From Chlorobiota bacterium (lineage in GTDB: Bacteria > Bacteroidota > Chlorobiia > Chlorobiales > Chlorobiaceae), in the NCBI GenBank assembly GCA_016866305.1, contig VGMX01000004.1, forward strand, positions 1-64,000: DNA of 64,000 bases, written 5' to 3'. This document shows positions 19,325 to 30,974 of the stretch, in pieces. The position numbers were made by a program, and so were the translations under genes. Within the stretch, counting starts at the first letter, position 1. Every line of letters begins with the position of its first letter. The notes under the pieces are model-generated. The model saw only the letters and a list, made by a program, of their open reading frames with translations, was not told the origin of the DNA and did not search any database.

Positions 19325-20716
19325 CTATCCAAGCGCGTTTTCGGCCGCCTCCCTGACGGTTTCCGAAAGCGTGGGATGGGCGTGCACGGCATGGGCAATA
19401 TCTTCGGCTCTCGCTTCAAGATGGCGGGCAAGGCCAATCTCCCCGACAAGCTCCACGGCTCCGTGACCGAGAATGTGCGCTCCGAGAAGACGGTGATCGA
19501 GAGCGTTGAAAACCAGTTTCACCAGACCGTCAAGATGGCCGTAAGCGTTGGCCTTTCCCGACGCGGCGAACATCGACCGCCCGGTCATGACCCGGTAGCC
19601 CGAGGCTTTCGCCTGCTCCTCGGTCAGTCCCACGCTGGCAACCGCCGGTTCGGCGTAGACGCATCTCGGGATTTTTGTCTCGTCAACCGGCGGAACCGGT
19701 TTGTCCGTAATCGCACCGACAGCCACGGCGGCTTCCGCGGATGCCTTGTGCGCGAGCAGCATGCCACCCCGCACATCGCCGATAGCGAAGATATGTCCTG
19801 CAGCCGTACGGCACTGCTCATCGGTCACGACAAAACCCCTCGAAAGCTCCACTCCGGCCTCTTCGAGCCCCAGCCCTTCGGTATTGCCGGTCACGCCAAC
19901 CGCAACCAGCAGGCATTCGGCCGATACCGGAACCGGCTCGGCACCTTCACGGACTATGACCGCACCGACCCCGTCTTCGCTGGATGCAACCTGTTCGAGC
20001 TTCGATGAGGTATGGATAACGATGCCCTCCTTTTCGAACGAACGGCGCAGGGCTTCCGAAATCTCGCTCTCTTCGAGAGGAAGGAGTTGCGGCATCATTT
20101 CGACGATGGTGACCTTTGTACCGGCCCTGGAGTAAAACCAGGCAATCTCCACACCGATGGCGCCGCCGCCGAGCACCAGCATGGATGCCGGCACCGCTTT
20201 CAGGGCAAGCGCTTCGCGGCTGGTGATGATACGCCGTCCGTCGGGCTCGAGACCGGGCAGTTTCCTGAACCTCCCGCCTGTGGCAACGATGATGGAGGCT
20301 GCCGTAATCCTGCCGGTTTCGGCACCCTCCCGGAACACGGCAATCTCGTGCCGACCGCTGATGCGGGCTTCGCCCTGCAGGTACTCCACCCCTGCCTTTT
20401 TCAGCATGAACGTTATGCCTTTGGAAAGTTTCTGTGCAACGTTGCGGCTTCGCCTGACAGCCTGTGCAAGATCGAAAGAGGGACTTTGAGCGACCACACC
20501 GTATAAAGAACCCTTCGAAAGATCGTCGAACACGGCTGCGCTGCGCAGGAGCGCCTTGGTGGGAATGCATCCCCAGTTCACACAGACCCCGCCGGGGGCG
20601 CCTTTCTCGACAAGTGCAACCTTCATGCCGCTGCGGGCGGCTTTCAGGGCCGCTTCATACCCGCCCGGACCCGACCCGATGACCGCAATATCGACATCGT
20701 AGGCACCCTGTTCCAT
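19325..20716 (-). CDS. lpd: Dihydrolipoamide dehydrogenase
   Basis: 463 residues from MEQGAYDVDIAVIGSGPGGYE; this start is chosen because AGGAG lies just upstream, while in-frame starts at 20728 and 20800 lack a ribosome site. It is a flavoprotein disulfide reductase: FAD site GSGPGG, redox Cys pair in GGVCVNWGCIPTKAL, NAD site LGGGAIGVEIAWF, second FAD motif AIGDVRGGMLLAHKA, and the C-terminal HAHPTLSE with the catalytic His-Glu. It is the E3 part of 2-oxoacid dehydrogenase or glycine cleavage complexes. No other complex genes are near. It is divergent from the pseudouridine synthase. Confidence 0.93.
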   Translation of the reverse strand: MEQGAYDVDIAVIGSGPGGYEAALKAARSGMKVALVEKGAPGGVCVNWGCIPTKALLRSAAVFDDLSKGSLYGVVAQSPSFDLAQAVRRSRNVAQKLSKGITFMLKKAGVEYLQGEARISGRHEIAVFREGAETGRITAASIIVATGGRFRKLPGLEPDGRRIITSREALALKAVPASMLVLGGGAIGVEIAWFYSRAGTKVTIVEMMPQLLPLEESEISEALRRSFEKEGIVIHTSSKLEQVASSEDGVGAVIVREGAEPVPVSAECLLVAVGVTGNTEGLGLEEAGVELSRGFVVTDEQCRTAAGHIFAIGDVRGGMLLAHKASAEAAVAVGAITDKPVPPVDETKIPRCVYAEPAVASVGLTEEQAKASGYRVMTGRSMFAASGKANAYGHLDGLVKLVFNALDHRLLGAHILGHGAVELVGEIGLARHLEARAEDIAHAVHAHPTLSETVREAAENALG

Positions 20717-20801
20717 TTGCTCCTGCATACGTAAGAAATCCCATGGTTTTAGTATACTGCATCCGGAGAACTCCTGCCGGATTGCCATCAAGTTCCACAA
20801 A

Positions 20802-21854
20802 ATGCAAAATCACTCTTTAAAAAACGAATCGCAGCAACCGGAAGCAGCAACGCCTGAACCGAAAAAAATCACCCTGCAGGTAAGTCGGGTGCAGACCCCG
20901 ATGCGGATCGACAGATACCTGACCCAGCAGATCGAGAACGCCACGCGCAACAAGGTACAGGAAGCGATCGGAGAGGAACGGGTGCTGGTGAACGGCAAGC
21001 CGGTGAAATCGAACTACCGCATCAAGTCATACGACACCATCCGGATCACCTTCCTTCGTCCGCCCGCTCCCGACCTTGCTCCTGAAGACATACCGATCGA
21101 AATCGTTTACGAGGACGACGACCTGATGGTGATCAATAAGGAACCGGGCATGGTGGTGCATCCCGCATTCGGAAATTGGACCGGCACGCTCGCCAACGCG
21201 ATTCTGCACCATATCGGAAGGAATGCCGGAACCCTTGACGACACGGAACTCCGTCCAGGCATCGTTCACCGGCTCGACAAGGACACTTCGGGACTCATCA
21301 TCATCGCAAAAAATCCCGTGGCGCTTCACCGCCTCGCCCGGCAGTTTGCACAGCGCCAGGTTGAAAAAGTGTACAAGGCCATTGTATGGGGTGTCCCCGA
21401 TCCCTCCGCAGGCACCATCCGGACCAACATCGGAAGGTCGAAAAAGAACCGCAAGGTGATGGCGAACTACCCTTTTGAAGGCCCCGATGGCAAGCATGCC
21501 GTAACCGACTATACAGTCGAGGAAAACCTTTGCTGGTTCTCGGTCGTTTCGCTCACCCTGCATACCGGGCGTACCCACCAGATCAGGGCGCACATGCAGC
21601 ATGTCGGACACCCGATCCTCGGTGACGAAACGTATGGCGGAACCGCACCGAGACCGCTCTCCTTCAGCAGAAGCGAAAGCTTCGTAAAAAATCTGCTCAC
21701 CGGGATGCCCCGTCAGGCCCTGCACGCTGAAATCCTCGGCTTCAGCCAGCCGTCCACACACGAAAAGCTGCGCTTCAGCGCCCCGCTTCCCGAAGACATG
21801 CTCCGCACGCTCGACAGGATCAGAACCGTGCTTGCAAACCGGATCCGCAGCTGA
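20802..21854 (+). CDS. RluA/RluD-family pseudouridine synthase
   Basis: 350 residues: an N-terminal S4 RNA-binding domain (MRIDRYLTQQIENATRNKVQEAI) and an RluA-type catalytic domain with the signature GIVHRLDKDTSGLIIIAKN, containing the catalytic Asp, then LHTGRTHQIRAHMQHVGHPILGDETYGG. It converts specific uridines in large rRNA to pseudouridine; RluD-like specificity (helix 69) is likely because the S4 domain and length match, but this is not proven. Confidence 0.9.
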   Translation: MQNHSLKNESQQPEAATPEPKKITLQVSRVQTPMRIDRYLTQQIENATRNKVQEAIGEERVLVNGKPVKSNYRIKSYDTIRITFLRPPAPDLAPEDIPIEIVYEDDDLMVINKEPGMVVHPAFGNWTGTLANAILHHIGRNAGTLDDTELRPGIVHRLDKDTSGLIIIAKNPVALHRLARQFAQRQVEKVYKAIVWGVPDPSAGTIRTNIGRSKKNRKVMANYPFEGPDGKHAVTDYTVEENLCWFSVVSLTLHTGRTHQIRAHMQHVGHPILGDETYGGTAPRPLSFSRSESFVKNLLTGMPRQALHAEILGFSQPSTHEKLRFSAPLPEDMLRTLDRIRTVLANRIRS

Positions 21855-22092
21855 AAACCGGTCGCAAACTGCCGATACTGCTTTTCCTTCCTTTGTCTGT
21901 GAAAGGGCGAAAAGGTGCGCAGGAAGCACAATCGCCAGCGCCGGCGGCTTATGTCCCGATCTCTGCTCGCGGAATATCGCAGGCCGGCAGCACATTTTAT
22001 TTTTTCCGCAGGAATCCGGATGGATTGAACGTCTGAACAGGTAGAAACGATGCAACCATCAGTTCGGATAAAACATAAACAGCAAAACAACC

Positions 22093-23097
22093 ATGAAAAG
22101 ACAGTTGCTGACCGCGGCAGGAATAGCAGGCATGCTTCTCGGCAACATGCCCCAGGATGCGAACGCAGACCTCAACGTGAATATCGGCGTCTATGACCGC
22201 CCTCCCATATCCGTCGATGTCTGGCCGGACTTCGTTTATGTGCCGGATCTCGGATTTTCCGTGGCGAGGAGCAGCCAATGGGACATGCTCCGCTACGACG
22301 ACCATTACTACGTCTACCGCGACAACTACTGGTACCGTGCGTCACACAAACGCGGCCCATGGGTCATCGTCAACTACGACAGGGTGCCGCGGCAGATCAG
22401 AAGGCACAACTGGGGGGAGATCAGAAGGCTCCGCGACTTCGAGTACAGAAGGCTGCACGACAACCGCTGGATGGAAAGCGCTGAACGGTATGATTTCATC
22501 TATATCCCGGCGCTGGGATTTTCGGTCGTGATAGACAGCCCGTGGGATATCGTGATGTATGACAACTACTACTACGTCTACCGCGACAACTACTGGTACC
22601 GTGCGTCACACAAACGCGGCCCATGGGTCATCGTCAACTACGACAGGGTGCCGCGGCAGATCAGAAGGTACAACTGGGGGGAGATCAGAAGGCTCCGCGA
22701 CTTCGAGTACCGAAAGCAGATCAGCTGCCGCAAGCTCAACCAGGGGCCGCGTATCGGGGAAAGGCGCATGAACGAAGCGGATCCGAAACGGTTTGAAAGC
22801 AAACGGGCAGGGGACAATGACCGGCGTTTCGATGAAATCCGCAGGATCGAGCGGAATGCACCCGACAACAGCTTCCGTTTCGGGAAAGGCGCGACGGATG
22901 ACAACGGCACAAAACTCCACTCCAACCGCAAGGACGTGCAGGAGATGAACACCATGAAGCGGAAGGGCGGTGAAAAGGAAAAAGGGCGATGGAACGGCCC
23001 GGACGACAGAAAGGACAACCGGAACGATGACAATCGTGCCAACGACCGGGAGAACAGGGAAAACGACGGCAGATGGTCATATGAAAGCAGAAGATGA
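22093..23097 (+). CDS. Secreted Tyr/Arg-rich protein with internally duplicated module
   Basis: 334 residues: a signal peptide (MKRQLLTAAGIAGMLLGNMPQDANAD) and two copies of an about 88-residue module rich in Tyr, Trp and Arg, starting VDVWPDFVYVPDLGFSV and FIYIPALGFSVVIDSPW, each ending YNWGEIRRLRDFEYR, followed by a highly charged tail of about 120 residues rich in Arg, Asp, Asn and Lys. Bases 22306-22446 and 22570-22710 are identical except one base, so the second module is a recent duplication. The module resembles short exported proteins with WxxA-x-yxGPWvvV repeats seen in sulfur and sulfate-reducing bacteria; function unknown. The downstream gene is a single-module paralogue. Confidence 0.7.
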   Translation: MKRQLLTAAGIAGMLLGNMPQDANADLNVNIGVYDRPPISVDVWPDFVYVPDLGFSVARSSQWDMLRYDDHYYVYRDNYWYRASHKRGPWVIVNYDRVPRQIRRHNWGEIRRLRDFEYRRLHDNRWMESAERYDFIYIPALGFSVVIDSPWDIVMYDNYYYVYRDNYWYRASHKRGPWVIVNYDRVPRQIRRYNWGEIRRLRDFEYRKQISCRKLNQGPRIGERRMNEADPKRFESKRAGDNDRRFDEIRRIERNAPDNSFRFGKGATDDNGTKLHSNRKDVQEMNTMKRKGGEKEKGRWNGPDDRKDNRNDDNRANDRENRENDGRWSYESRR

Positions 23098-23156
23098 CCC
23101 TTCGTGAAACAGCCGATACCGTCAGCTTCATCAATTCGTACACAGGAAACGGCGCG

Positions 23157-23630
23157 ATGAAAAAAAAGAGATGGATAACTGCGGGAATAGCAGCAATGCT
23201 GCTTGCAGGAATGCCAGGAACAGATGCGGATGCGGATATCATTGTTCATGTAAGAACCGCCGGAAGGCCGGAATTCGTCATCAACTCCTGGCCGGGGTTC
23301 ATCTTCGTACCGAAACTTGGCTATTCGGTCTCGAAGGATAATGCTTACGACATCATCCGTTACAACAAGTACTACTACATCTACAAAAACGGCTACTGGT
23401 ACCGTTCACCCTCGTACCGCAGTCAGTGGGTAATTGTCAAGGAGCACCGGCTTCCTTACAAAATCAGAAAATACCGCCGGGCTGAGATCAGAAAGCATCG
23501 CGATATCGAGTTCCGGGAAAAATACGGGAACAGGTGGGAAAAAGAGAACCGGCACCAGTTTGAGGACAAGCGGGGGAACGGCCGCTACGATGACGGCAAC
23601 ACGTGGCAAAAAAACGGCAAAGGCAGATAA
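23157..23630 (+). CDS. Secreted paralogue with a single Tyr/Arg-rich module
   Basis: About 157 residues from MKKKRWITAGIAAMLLAGMPG (signal peptide), chosen over the upstream start at 23094 because it gives a proper signal peptide. It carries one module, FVINSWPGFIFVPKLGYSV ... YIYKNGYWYRSPSYRSQWVIVKEHRLPYKIRKYRRAEIRKHRDIEF, clearly related to the two modules of the gene before it, then a charged Asn/Arg/Lys-rich end. The predicted mature protein is strongly basic. Function unknown. Confidence 0.7.
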   Translation: MKKKRWITAGIAAMLLAGMPGTDADADIIVHVRTAGRPEFVINSWPGFIFVPKLGYSVSKDNAYDIIRYNKYYYIYKNGYWYRSPSYRSQWVIVKEHRLPYKIRKYRRAEIRKHRDIEFREKYGNRWEKENRHQFEDKRGNGRYDDGNTWQKNGKGR

Positions 23631-23654
23631 CTCGCAAAACAAAGCCTGAAGCAG

Positions 23655-23686
23655 CCGGTCGTGATCCAGAGAATCGCGACCGGTTT
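23655..23686 (+). terminator. Putative terminator after the secreted protein pair
   Basis: An 11-bp inverted repeat CCGGTCGTGAT / ATCGCGACCGG with one mismatch and a short loop, followed by TTT, 25 bases after the stop of the single-module gene. Confidence 0.5.
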
Positions 23687-23870
23687 CTGCCGTTGCGCCC
23701 GCAGGGAGAAACCCGGGGCACCTGGCCGGGAGAAAAACTTGTCGGCATCATATTTTCGCTGGATTGATATATTCTTCTTTCCTGATAAAAGATCCTCAGG
23801 TTCCGGAATACGGAAAAGCTGTACCCGATGCAATGCCTCCGTACAGATGAACAACCATTGACCGTTTGTT

Positions 23871-26063
23871 ATGACCCTTCGAAACAGCCTGCTCACGATC
23901 TCTCTCATGCTTGTCGTTCCGGCAGTGACAACAGCCGGTGACCTGACAAAACTCCTTTCAGAGCCGCCAGGGCCTGCGCCGGTCAAGCCGGTTCAGGAAA
24001 CACTCTGCGACACCACCGTAGCAGATCCCTACCGCTATATGGAAAAGCTGAGAGATCCGGAAGTGCTCAAGTGGATGAAAGCGCAGTCGGCATTCGCACG
24101 AAAAGTCCTGTCCGGCATTCCGGGCAGAAAAGAGCTGCTGAAGAAGATGCGGGAGTTCGACAGACGAAAATCCGCAAAAATCTACAATCTCGCCATTACC
24201 GATAACGACCGGTACTTCTACCTGAAGCAGACTCCCGGAGATGAAACCGGAAAACTCTACAGCAGGGACGGTTTCAACGGAAAGGAAACCCTGCTGTTCG
24301 ATCCGGCGACATATTCCGGGCATGGTAAAGGCAGCTATGTCATCGGAACCGTCTCGCCATCCGACGACGGATCGAAAGTGGCCTTCACCGTTTACCCCAA
24401 CGGCTCGGAAAACGCCACGCTTCTGATCATGGAAACCGGAACCGTTCAGCTCTACCCTGAAACCATCAGCCGCTGCCGTTTCGCTTCCCCCTCGTGGACG
24501 GCCGACGGAAGCTCGTTTCTGTACAATCGGCTGGAAGCACCCTCAAAAGCTGAAAACAACCCACAGTACGCCAGCAAAACCTGGCTGCACAAGGCAGGAA
24601 CCGATCCGTCGGCTGACAGGGAAATCTTTTCAAGCACCCTGAACGCCGAACTCAACATCAATCCCGACGATATTCCCGAAGTATCCTACGACAAAGAGAG
24701 CCGCTCTCTTTTCGCCTTCGTTTCCAATGTCGACCGGCGTCTCACGGTTTATTACGCTCCCGTCACCGAACTTGAAAAGGAAAAAATCACATGGAAAAGG
24801 CTTTTCAGGCCGGAAGACGAAATCCACGATTTCGCCGTAACGGAAAAGGATCTTTACCTCTACACGCCGAAAAACGCTCCTGGATTCAGGCTGTTGAAAA
24901 CATCCCTGCAGAAACCCGATCTGAAAGAAGCCGAAGTGGTCGTACCGGAGTTCCGCGGAGCCAAACTGAGCGGGTTCGCCCTCTCCAGAAGCGGTATTTT
25001 CTACACCCTTTCGCTGAACGGAGTGCAGGAGGAGCTCTACCATCAGGATTACGGAAGCATTCTCTCCAGAAAGCTCACTCTCCCCTTCCAGGCAGGCACC
25101 ATAACGCTTTCGTCAAAAGGGTTCAGGTATCCTGAGGTCTGGACGGTGCTTGCCGGATGGAACCGTGACTACCGCCGGTTCCGTTTCGACGCCGAAAGCG
25201 GTGCATTCGTCAACGAAACCCTCTCCTCGCCGGCTCTCTATCCGGAATATGAGGATCTTGCCGTAGAAGAGCTGATGGTTCCTTCGCACGACGGCGTCGA
25301 GGTGCCGCTTTCGCTTATCTACCGCAAGGGCCTCCGGAAGAACGGCTCCAATCCTGTCCTGCTTTACGGCTACGGGGCTTACGGCAACTCCATGACCCCG
25401 TTTTTCAGCCCTTCGATGCTGCTCTGGACATGGAAAGGAGGCATACTGGCGGTGCCGCACGTCCGTGGCGGAGGGGAACTCGGGTACCGGTGGCATACGG
25501 CAGGCATGAAAACCACCAAGGCCAATACCTGGAAAGACGCTGTCAGCATGGCGGAGTATCTGGTTAAAAACGCCTACTCCTCTCCCGGCAATATCGCCAT
25601 CAACGGAGCAAGCGCTGGCGGCATCATGGTAGGCCGGGCAATGACCGAACGACCCGATCTCTTCGCCGCTGCCATTCCCCAGGTCGGAGCGATGAATCCT
25701 CTGCGCGGCGAGACTACGGCAAACGGACCGGTAAACGTCCCGGAATTCGGCACCATGAAAATTCCCGCCGAGTGCAGGGCGCTGATGGCCATGGACCCCT
25801 ATCTCAACCTGCGTGACGGCGTGAACTACCCTGCTGCGCTGGTTACGGCAGGAATAAACGATCCGAGGGTAATCGCCTGGCAGCCGGCCAAATTCGCCGC
25901 GCGCCTGCTGCATGCAACCGCTTCGGGCAAACCGGTGCTCCTGTTCACCGATTTCGAGGCCGGGCACGGTATGGGAAACTCGAAAACCAAAAACTTCGAA
26001 TCGCTGGCCGACATCCTGAGTTTCGGCCTGTGGCAGACCGGACATCCGGAATTTCAGGAGTAG
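23871..26063 (+). CDS. Prolyl oligopeptidase family protein (S9A), exported
   Basis: 730 residues: an N-terminal signal peptide (LLTISLMLVVPAVTTAGD), a long beta-propeller domain starting DPYRYMEKLRDPEVLKWM, and a C-terminal alpha/beta hydrolase domain. The catalytic triad positions fit Ser581 in NGASAGGI, Asp664 in GINDPRV and His699 in EAGHGMG. Family members cleave after proline in short peptides; the signal peptide points to the periplasm or envelope. The gene is free-standing; a terminator lies upstream and no operon partner follows. Confidence 0.92.
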   Translation: MTLRNSLLTISLMLVVPAVTTAGDLTKLLSEPPGPAPVKPVQETLCDTTVADPYRYMEKLRDPEVLKWMKAQSAFARKVLSGIPGRKELLKKMREFDRRKSAKIYNLAITDNDRYFYLKQTPGDETGKLYSRDGFNGKETLLFDPATYSGHGKGSYVIGTVSPSDDGSKVAFTVYPNGSENATLLIMETGTVQLYPETISRCRFASPSWTADGSSFLYNRLEAPSKAENNPQYASKTWLHKAGTDPSADREIFSSTLNAELNINPDDIPEVSYDKESRSLFAFVSNVDRRLTVYYAPVTELEKEKITWKRLFRPEDEIHDFAVTEKDLYLYTPKNAPGFRLLKTSLQKPDLKEAEVVVPEFRGAKLSGFALSRSGIFYTLSLNGVQEELYHQDYGSILSRKLTLPFQAGTITLSSKGFRYPEVWTVLAGWNRDYRRFRFDAESGAFVNETLSSPALYPEYEDLAVEELMVPSHDGVEVPLSLIYRKGLRKNGSNPVLLYGYGAYGNSMTPFFSPSMLLWTWKGGILAVPHVRGGGELGYRWHTAGMKTTKANTWKDAVSMAEYLVKNAYSSPGNIAINGASAGGIMVGRAMTERPDLFAAAIPQVGAMNPLRGETTANGPVNVPEFGTMKIPAECRALMAMDPYLNLRDGVNYPAALVTAGINDPRVIAWQPAKFAARLLHATASGKPVLLFTDFEAGHGMGNSKTKNFESLADILSFGLWQTGHPEFQE

Positions 26064-26108
26064 GAAAAATGTGAGCCGCGGACAAAGCGTTGTGAGTGGC
26101 CGGCTTGA

Positions 26109-26816
26109 TCAGATCCGCCTTTTGAGCCAGGCCTGTCGGCGTGGCTCCGGCAGCTTTTCGATGGCATAACGAAGCATCGTTCTCGGCAGCCTGCGGCAAT
26201 ATTGCGAAAGAAACCCTTCCAGCACTTCTTCATCCCGTTTGCCGACTTCACGGAGCATCCAGCCTGTTGCCTTGTGTATCAGATCCTCCTTGTCGCCCAT
26301 CAGCCTTTCGGCTATGGCAAGCGTATCGTCGAATTCGCCGCACCTGATGAAATGAAAGGTCGAGACAATAGCGATGCGGCGCTCCCACAGGCTCTCCGAC
26401 AGGGCGAAACGGTACAGCGGCAGGCGGTCGCGCTCCTGCAGGTGGCAACCGACGATCCGCGGACAGGAAAGATCCACGAGGTCCCAGTTGTTGATCCTGT
26501 CGGTACGGGAACAGTACTGCGTGTAAATCAGGGTTCCATTCGCTTCATCCGGCTTTTTGCAGCGCTCGACGAGCATCAGGAGACCCAGCAGCCGGTCTTC
26601 ATGCCACCCGGATGCCAGAAGCCCGACGGCATCATCGACACTCGCATGGGAAAATTCGCGGCACAGCTTGCGAAGCACGGGCACACGGATTCCGCGAAAC
26701 ATGTCCCCCTCTCCATACTCTCCGGGGCCGGTCTTGAAAAACCTCCGGAGAATACCCGCGGTCTTTTCATCCGAAAGGGCCTGAAGTCTTGAAAACAAGG
26801 TGTCGATCATCGTCAT
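26109..26816 (-). CDS. AlkD-like DNA alkylation repair protein
   Basis: About 235 residues from MTMIDTLFSRLQALSDE; a longer start at 26846 would overlap the uup stop codon. It is all helical, with HEAT-like repeats typical of the AlkD family, and contains INNWDLVDLSCPRIVG around the Trp/Asp pair used by AlkD to excise 3-methyl- and 7-methylpurines. Family assignment is good; whether it is an active glycosylase is inferred. It lies directly after uup on the same strand, so co-transcription is likely. Confidence 0.85.
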   Translation of the reverse strand: MTMIDTLFSRLQALSDEKTAGILRRFFKTGPGEYGEGDMFRGIRVPVLRKLCREFSHASVDDAVGLLASGWHEDRLLGLLMLVERCKKPDEANGTLIYTQYCSRTDRINNWDLVDLSCPRIVGCHLQERDRLPLYRFALSESLWERRIAIVSTFHFIRCGEFDDTLAIAERLMGDKEDLIHKATGWMLREVGKRDEEVLEGFLSQYCRRLPRTMLRYAIEKLPEPRRQAWLKRRI

Positions 26817-26838
26817 GCTGTACCGGCAACGATTTGGT

Positions 26839-28734
<1,896 letters not shown>

Positions 28735-28945
28735 AAATGCCGCCGTTGTTGATCAATCAATCGAAAAATGCCGCACTCCCTGATGCGGGGAAACCCGCCC
28801 ATAAGGACAATCACACAAGGATTTTTCCCGCTCTTTACGGATTTCCCTGCGTACGGTTCGTTCTTCCCGATTTTTTTGATAAACTGCATTCTTGCCGAAA
28901 CACAGGATCAGCCCGAAACCGTCAACGTCGCAACGAAACCGCCCT

Positions 28946-29500
28946 ATGAGTGAACTGCAGGAAGCGCTGGCATGGACCGATATTCCCGTACCCGAAGAAC
29001 TCAAAGACCTGCATCCGCTCCAGCAGGAAATCGTGGCATCGTATGTAAAGTCAGTCGTTACCCGTAAAACCGACGGGTTCGAGGAACTCTACCACGCCAT
29101 CGGAATGATCGTCAAATACATTCCGCATTTCGTGGTGATTCCACTCATGGTCGAGCACATCAGGCCGCCCATCGCGGCGGGTGTCTGCCGCAAAATGGGT
29201 GTCGATCAGGCCACCGGCTACGCCAATGACCTCCCTCTCGACTATTTCAGCGAGGTTTCAAAACACCTCGATGCCACCATGCTTGCCGAACTGCTGGGCA
29301 AGATGAAAAAGCATCATGCCGAAAAGTTCATCCATTATGAACTCCAGCACCACCTTACCCACATGCTCGACATCTCCGAGCATCTTGAACAGCGCATGCT
29401 CGAAGTGGTTGCCCGGCACGTCACCCTGCCCGAACACGCTGACGACCTCCTGAAGCACCCGCACCGGGATATCATCGGAAAAATCCGCTCGCTGCAGTAA
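28946..29500 (+). CDS. Conserved hypothetical protein (helical)
   Basis: 184 residues from [18 protein letters not shown]; an in-frame ATG at 28892 would add 18 residues with no better ribosome site. Sequence is helical, soluble, rich in His in the C-terminal half ([22 protein letters not shown]) and shows no catalytic motif I know. Codon use fits the organism. It is divergent from uup. Possibly a lineage-specific protein. Confidence 0.6.
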   Translation: MSELQEALAWTDIPVPEELKDLHPLQQEIVASYVKSVVTRKTDGFEELYHAIGMIVKYIPHFVVIPLMVEHIRPPIAAGVCRKMGVDQATGYANDLPLDYFSEVSKHLDATMLAELLGKMKKHHAEKFIHYELQHHLTHMLDISEHLEQRMLEVVARHVTLPEHADDLLKHPHRDIIGKIRSLQ

Positions 29501-29517
29501 AAAAAGCCTGACCGGCA

Positions 29518-29699
29518 ATGCACAGGAAACTCCCGATACGCGCCATGAAGGCCGATATCACCAAGCTTGCGGTCGCGACGCAATCGTCAACGCCGCCAAT
29601 GCAGCGCTGCCTGGAGGCGGGGGCGTCGACGGCGCAGTCCACCGGGCTGCCGGCCCGGAACTGCTCGAAGCCTGCCGTGTGCTGAACACTCTTCCCTGA
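29518..29699 (+). pseudogene. Macro-domain (ADP-ribose binding) gene fragment, frameshifted
   Basis: The first frame reads [19 protein letters not shown]; after two extra bases (29575-29576) another frame continues [34 protein letters not shown], then stops at 29697. Together they give the N-terminal part of a macro domain (GDITKL[28 protein letters not shown]), which normally runs about 170 residues and removes or binds ADP-ribose and O-acetyl-ADP-ribose. The rest of the domain is missing, and a PAS fragment on the other strand starts about 60 bases later. It is a decayed gene. Confidence 0.75.
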
Positions 29700-29761
29700 T
29701 CCGCATCCGGAGCTTTCCGCTCCAGTCCCGCAGTGGCACCGGACCGGCTTGCCCCGGTATT

Positions 29762-30118
29762 TCAGTGACGATCCCGGGAAGCAAAGATGATGCGTCCGTC
29801 CTTGCACCGGAAACGGGTTTCGACAGTCCCCGAACCCGGCCCGGCTATCTGGCGGTACTTTTCTTTGCCGACATAATTGTAGTCCTCATCGGAGAGATAG
29901 AGCATACAGGAATTCTGCCCGACAAGCTCCTCGCGTCTGTAACCGAGAATATCGCAAACACGCGGATTTACCTCCATGATGACGCGGTTTACCACCATGC
30001 CGATGCCCGCCGGAACGGCCAGCAGAATGCTCTCCGCAGGCAGGCTTCCGGTTGCCTGCAGAAATGATCTTCTGCGGCTGACTCGCAACGGGAGGGTGAG
30101 ACATCCTTTTATTTTCAA
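29762..30118 (-). pseudogene. PAS-domain fragment of a sensor protein
   Basis: Residues from about 30 onward read ILLAVPAGIGMVVNRVIME, VNPRVCDILGYRREELVGQ and RFRCKDGRIIFASRD, the core of a PAS sensory domain of the kind found in histidine kinases or GGDEF/EAL proteins. The first 25 or so residues do not look like a normal N-terminus, and translation stops soon after the domain, before any output domain. There is no output domain in the 130 bases beyond. I read it as a remnant of a larger signalling gene, beside the macro-domain remnant. Confidence 0.65.
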
Positions 30119-30263
30119 GCCCTTGCGGCCAAGTGGCCCGCAATGAAAAAACCGGTCCGGGAAGCTTCCATGAACCAGTCCAGAGCACCAGAGACTCTCA
30201 CCCTCACTAAAAATTCAACAATTATTTCTATGTTTGCAAATACTTTCCGGTTAATTCCACAAG

Positions 30264-30974
30264 ATGAACACCATGAGGGAAAACAAGGTCTTTCTTATTA
30301 CCGGCGCCTCCTCCGGCATCGGGGCTGCAACCGCGAAACTCGCTGCGGCATCCGGTTACCGTGTCGTGCTTGCCGCCAGGTCGATGGAAAAACTCGATAC
30401 ACTGGTCAGCGAACTGGGCAATGAACGCGCAATGGCTATTGCATGCGATGTTTCGGAATGGAAAGCACAGCAGGTGATGATGGAAAGAACCCTCGAACGG
30501 TTTGGACGCATCGATGCCGTGCTGGCGAATGCGGGTTTTTCCAAAGGTTCTTCCTTCTTCGGCGGAGAGGATCGTCCGGAAGAGTGGCGGGAAATGGTGC
30601 TGGTAAACGTCTTCGGAGCTGCAGCCACAGCAAGGCTGACACTGCCCGAACTGGCAAGAACACAGGGCCATTTTCTTTTGACGGGATCTGTAGTGGGCCG
30701 TATCACCTCGATAAGAAACCTCTATTCCGCCACAAAATGGGCCGTAACCGGCATGGCGCAGGCCATCCGCAATGAAATGGCCGGAACGGGAGTGCGCGTC
30801 ACCCTCATCGAGCCCGGGGTGGTCGATACACCCTTCTGGGAGCATCTTCCGAAACCCGGAACACCTGAGCTGCAGGCTGATGATGTTGCTCGTGCGGTTC
30901 TCTACGCGCTCTCACAGCCTGCCCGTGTTGATGTCAGCGAAATCATCATCCGTCCGTCGGGCCAGCCGCATTGA
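30264..30974 (+). CDS. Short-chain dehydrogenase/reductase
   Basis: 236 residues of the classical SDR family: cofactor motif TGASSGIG at the N-terminus, the NAG motif (VLANAGFSKG), and the active-site Tyr154-x3-Lys158 in NLYSATKWAVTG. The RS after LAA in VVLAARSMEK suggests NADP preference. Substrate unknown. It is the first gene of a plus-strand series that goes on to an alpha/beta hydrolase and tmk. Confidence 0.9.
   Translation: MNTMRENKVFLITGASSGIGAATAKLAAASGYRVVLAARSMEKLDTLVSELGNERAMAIACDVSEWKAQQVMMERTLERFGRIDAVLANAGFSKGSSFFGGEDRPEEWREMVLVNVFGAAATARLTLPELARTQGHFLLTGSVVGRITSIRNLYSATKWAVTGMAQAIRNEMAGTGVRVTLIEPGVVDTPFWEHLPKPGTPELQADDVARAVLYALSQPARVDVSEIIIRPSGQPH

Noticed and set aside
22306-22710. 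Near-identical 141-bp repeats as a CRISPR or mobile repeat
   Set aside because: Only two copies, in frame, 264 bp (88 codons) apart, inside one secreted protein gene; it is a protein-module duplication.
29886-30188. 100-codon minus-strand frame overlapping the PAS remnant
   Set aside because: Different frame from the PAS homology and no domain features; chance open frame.
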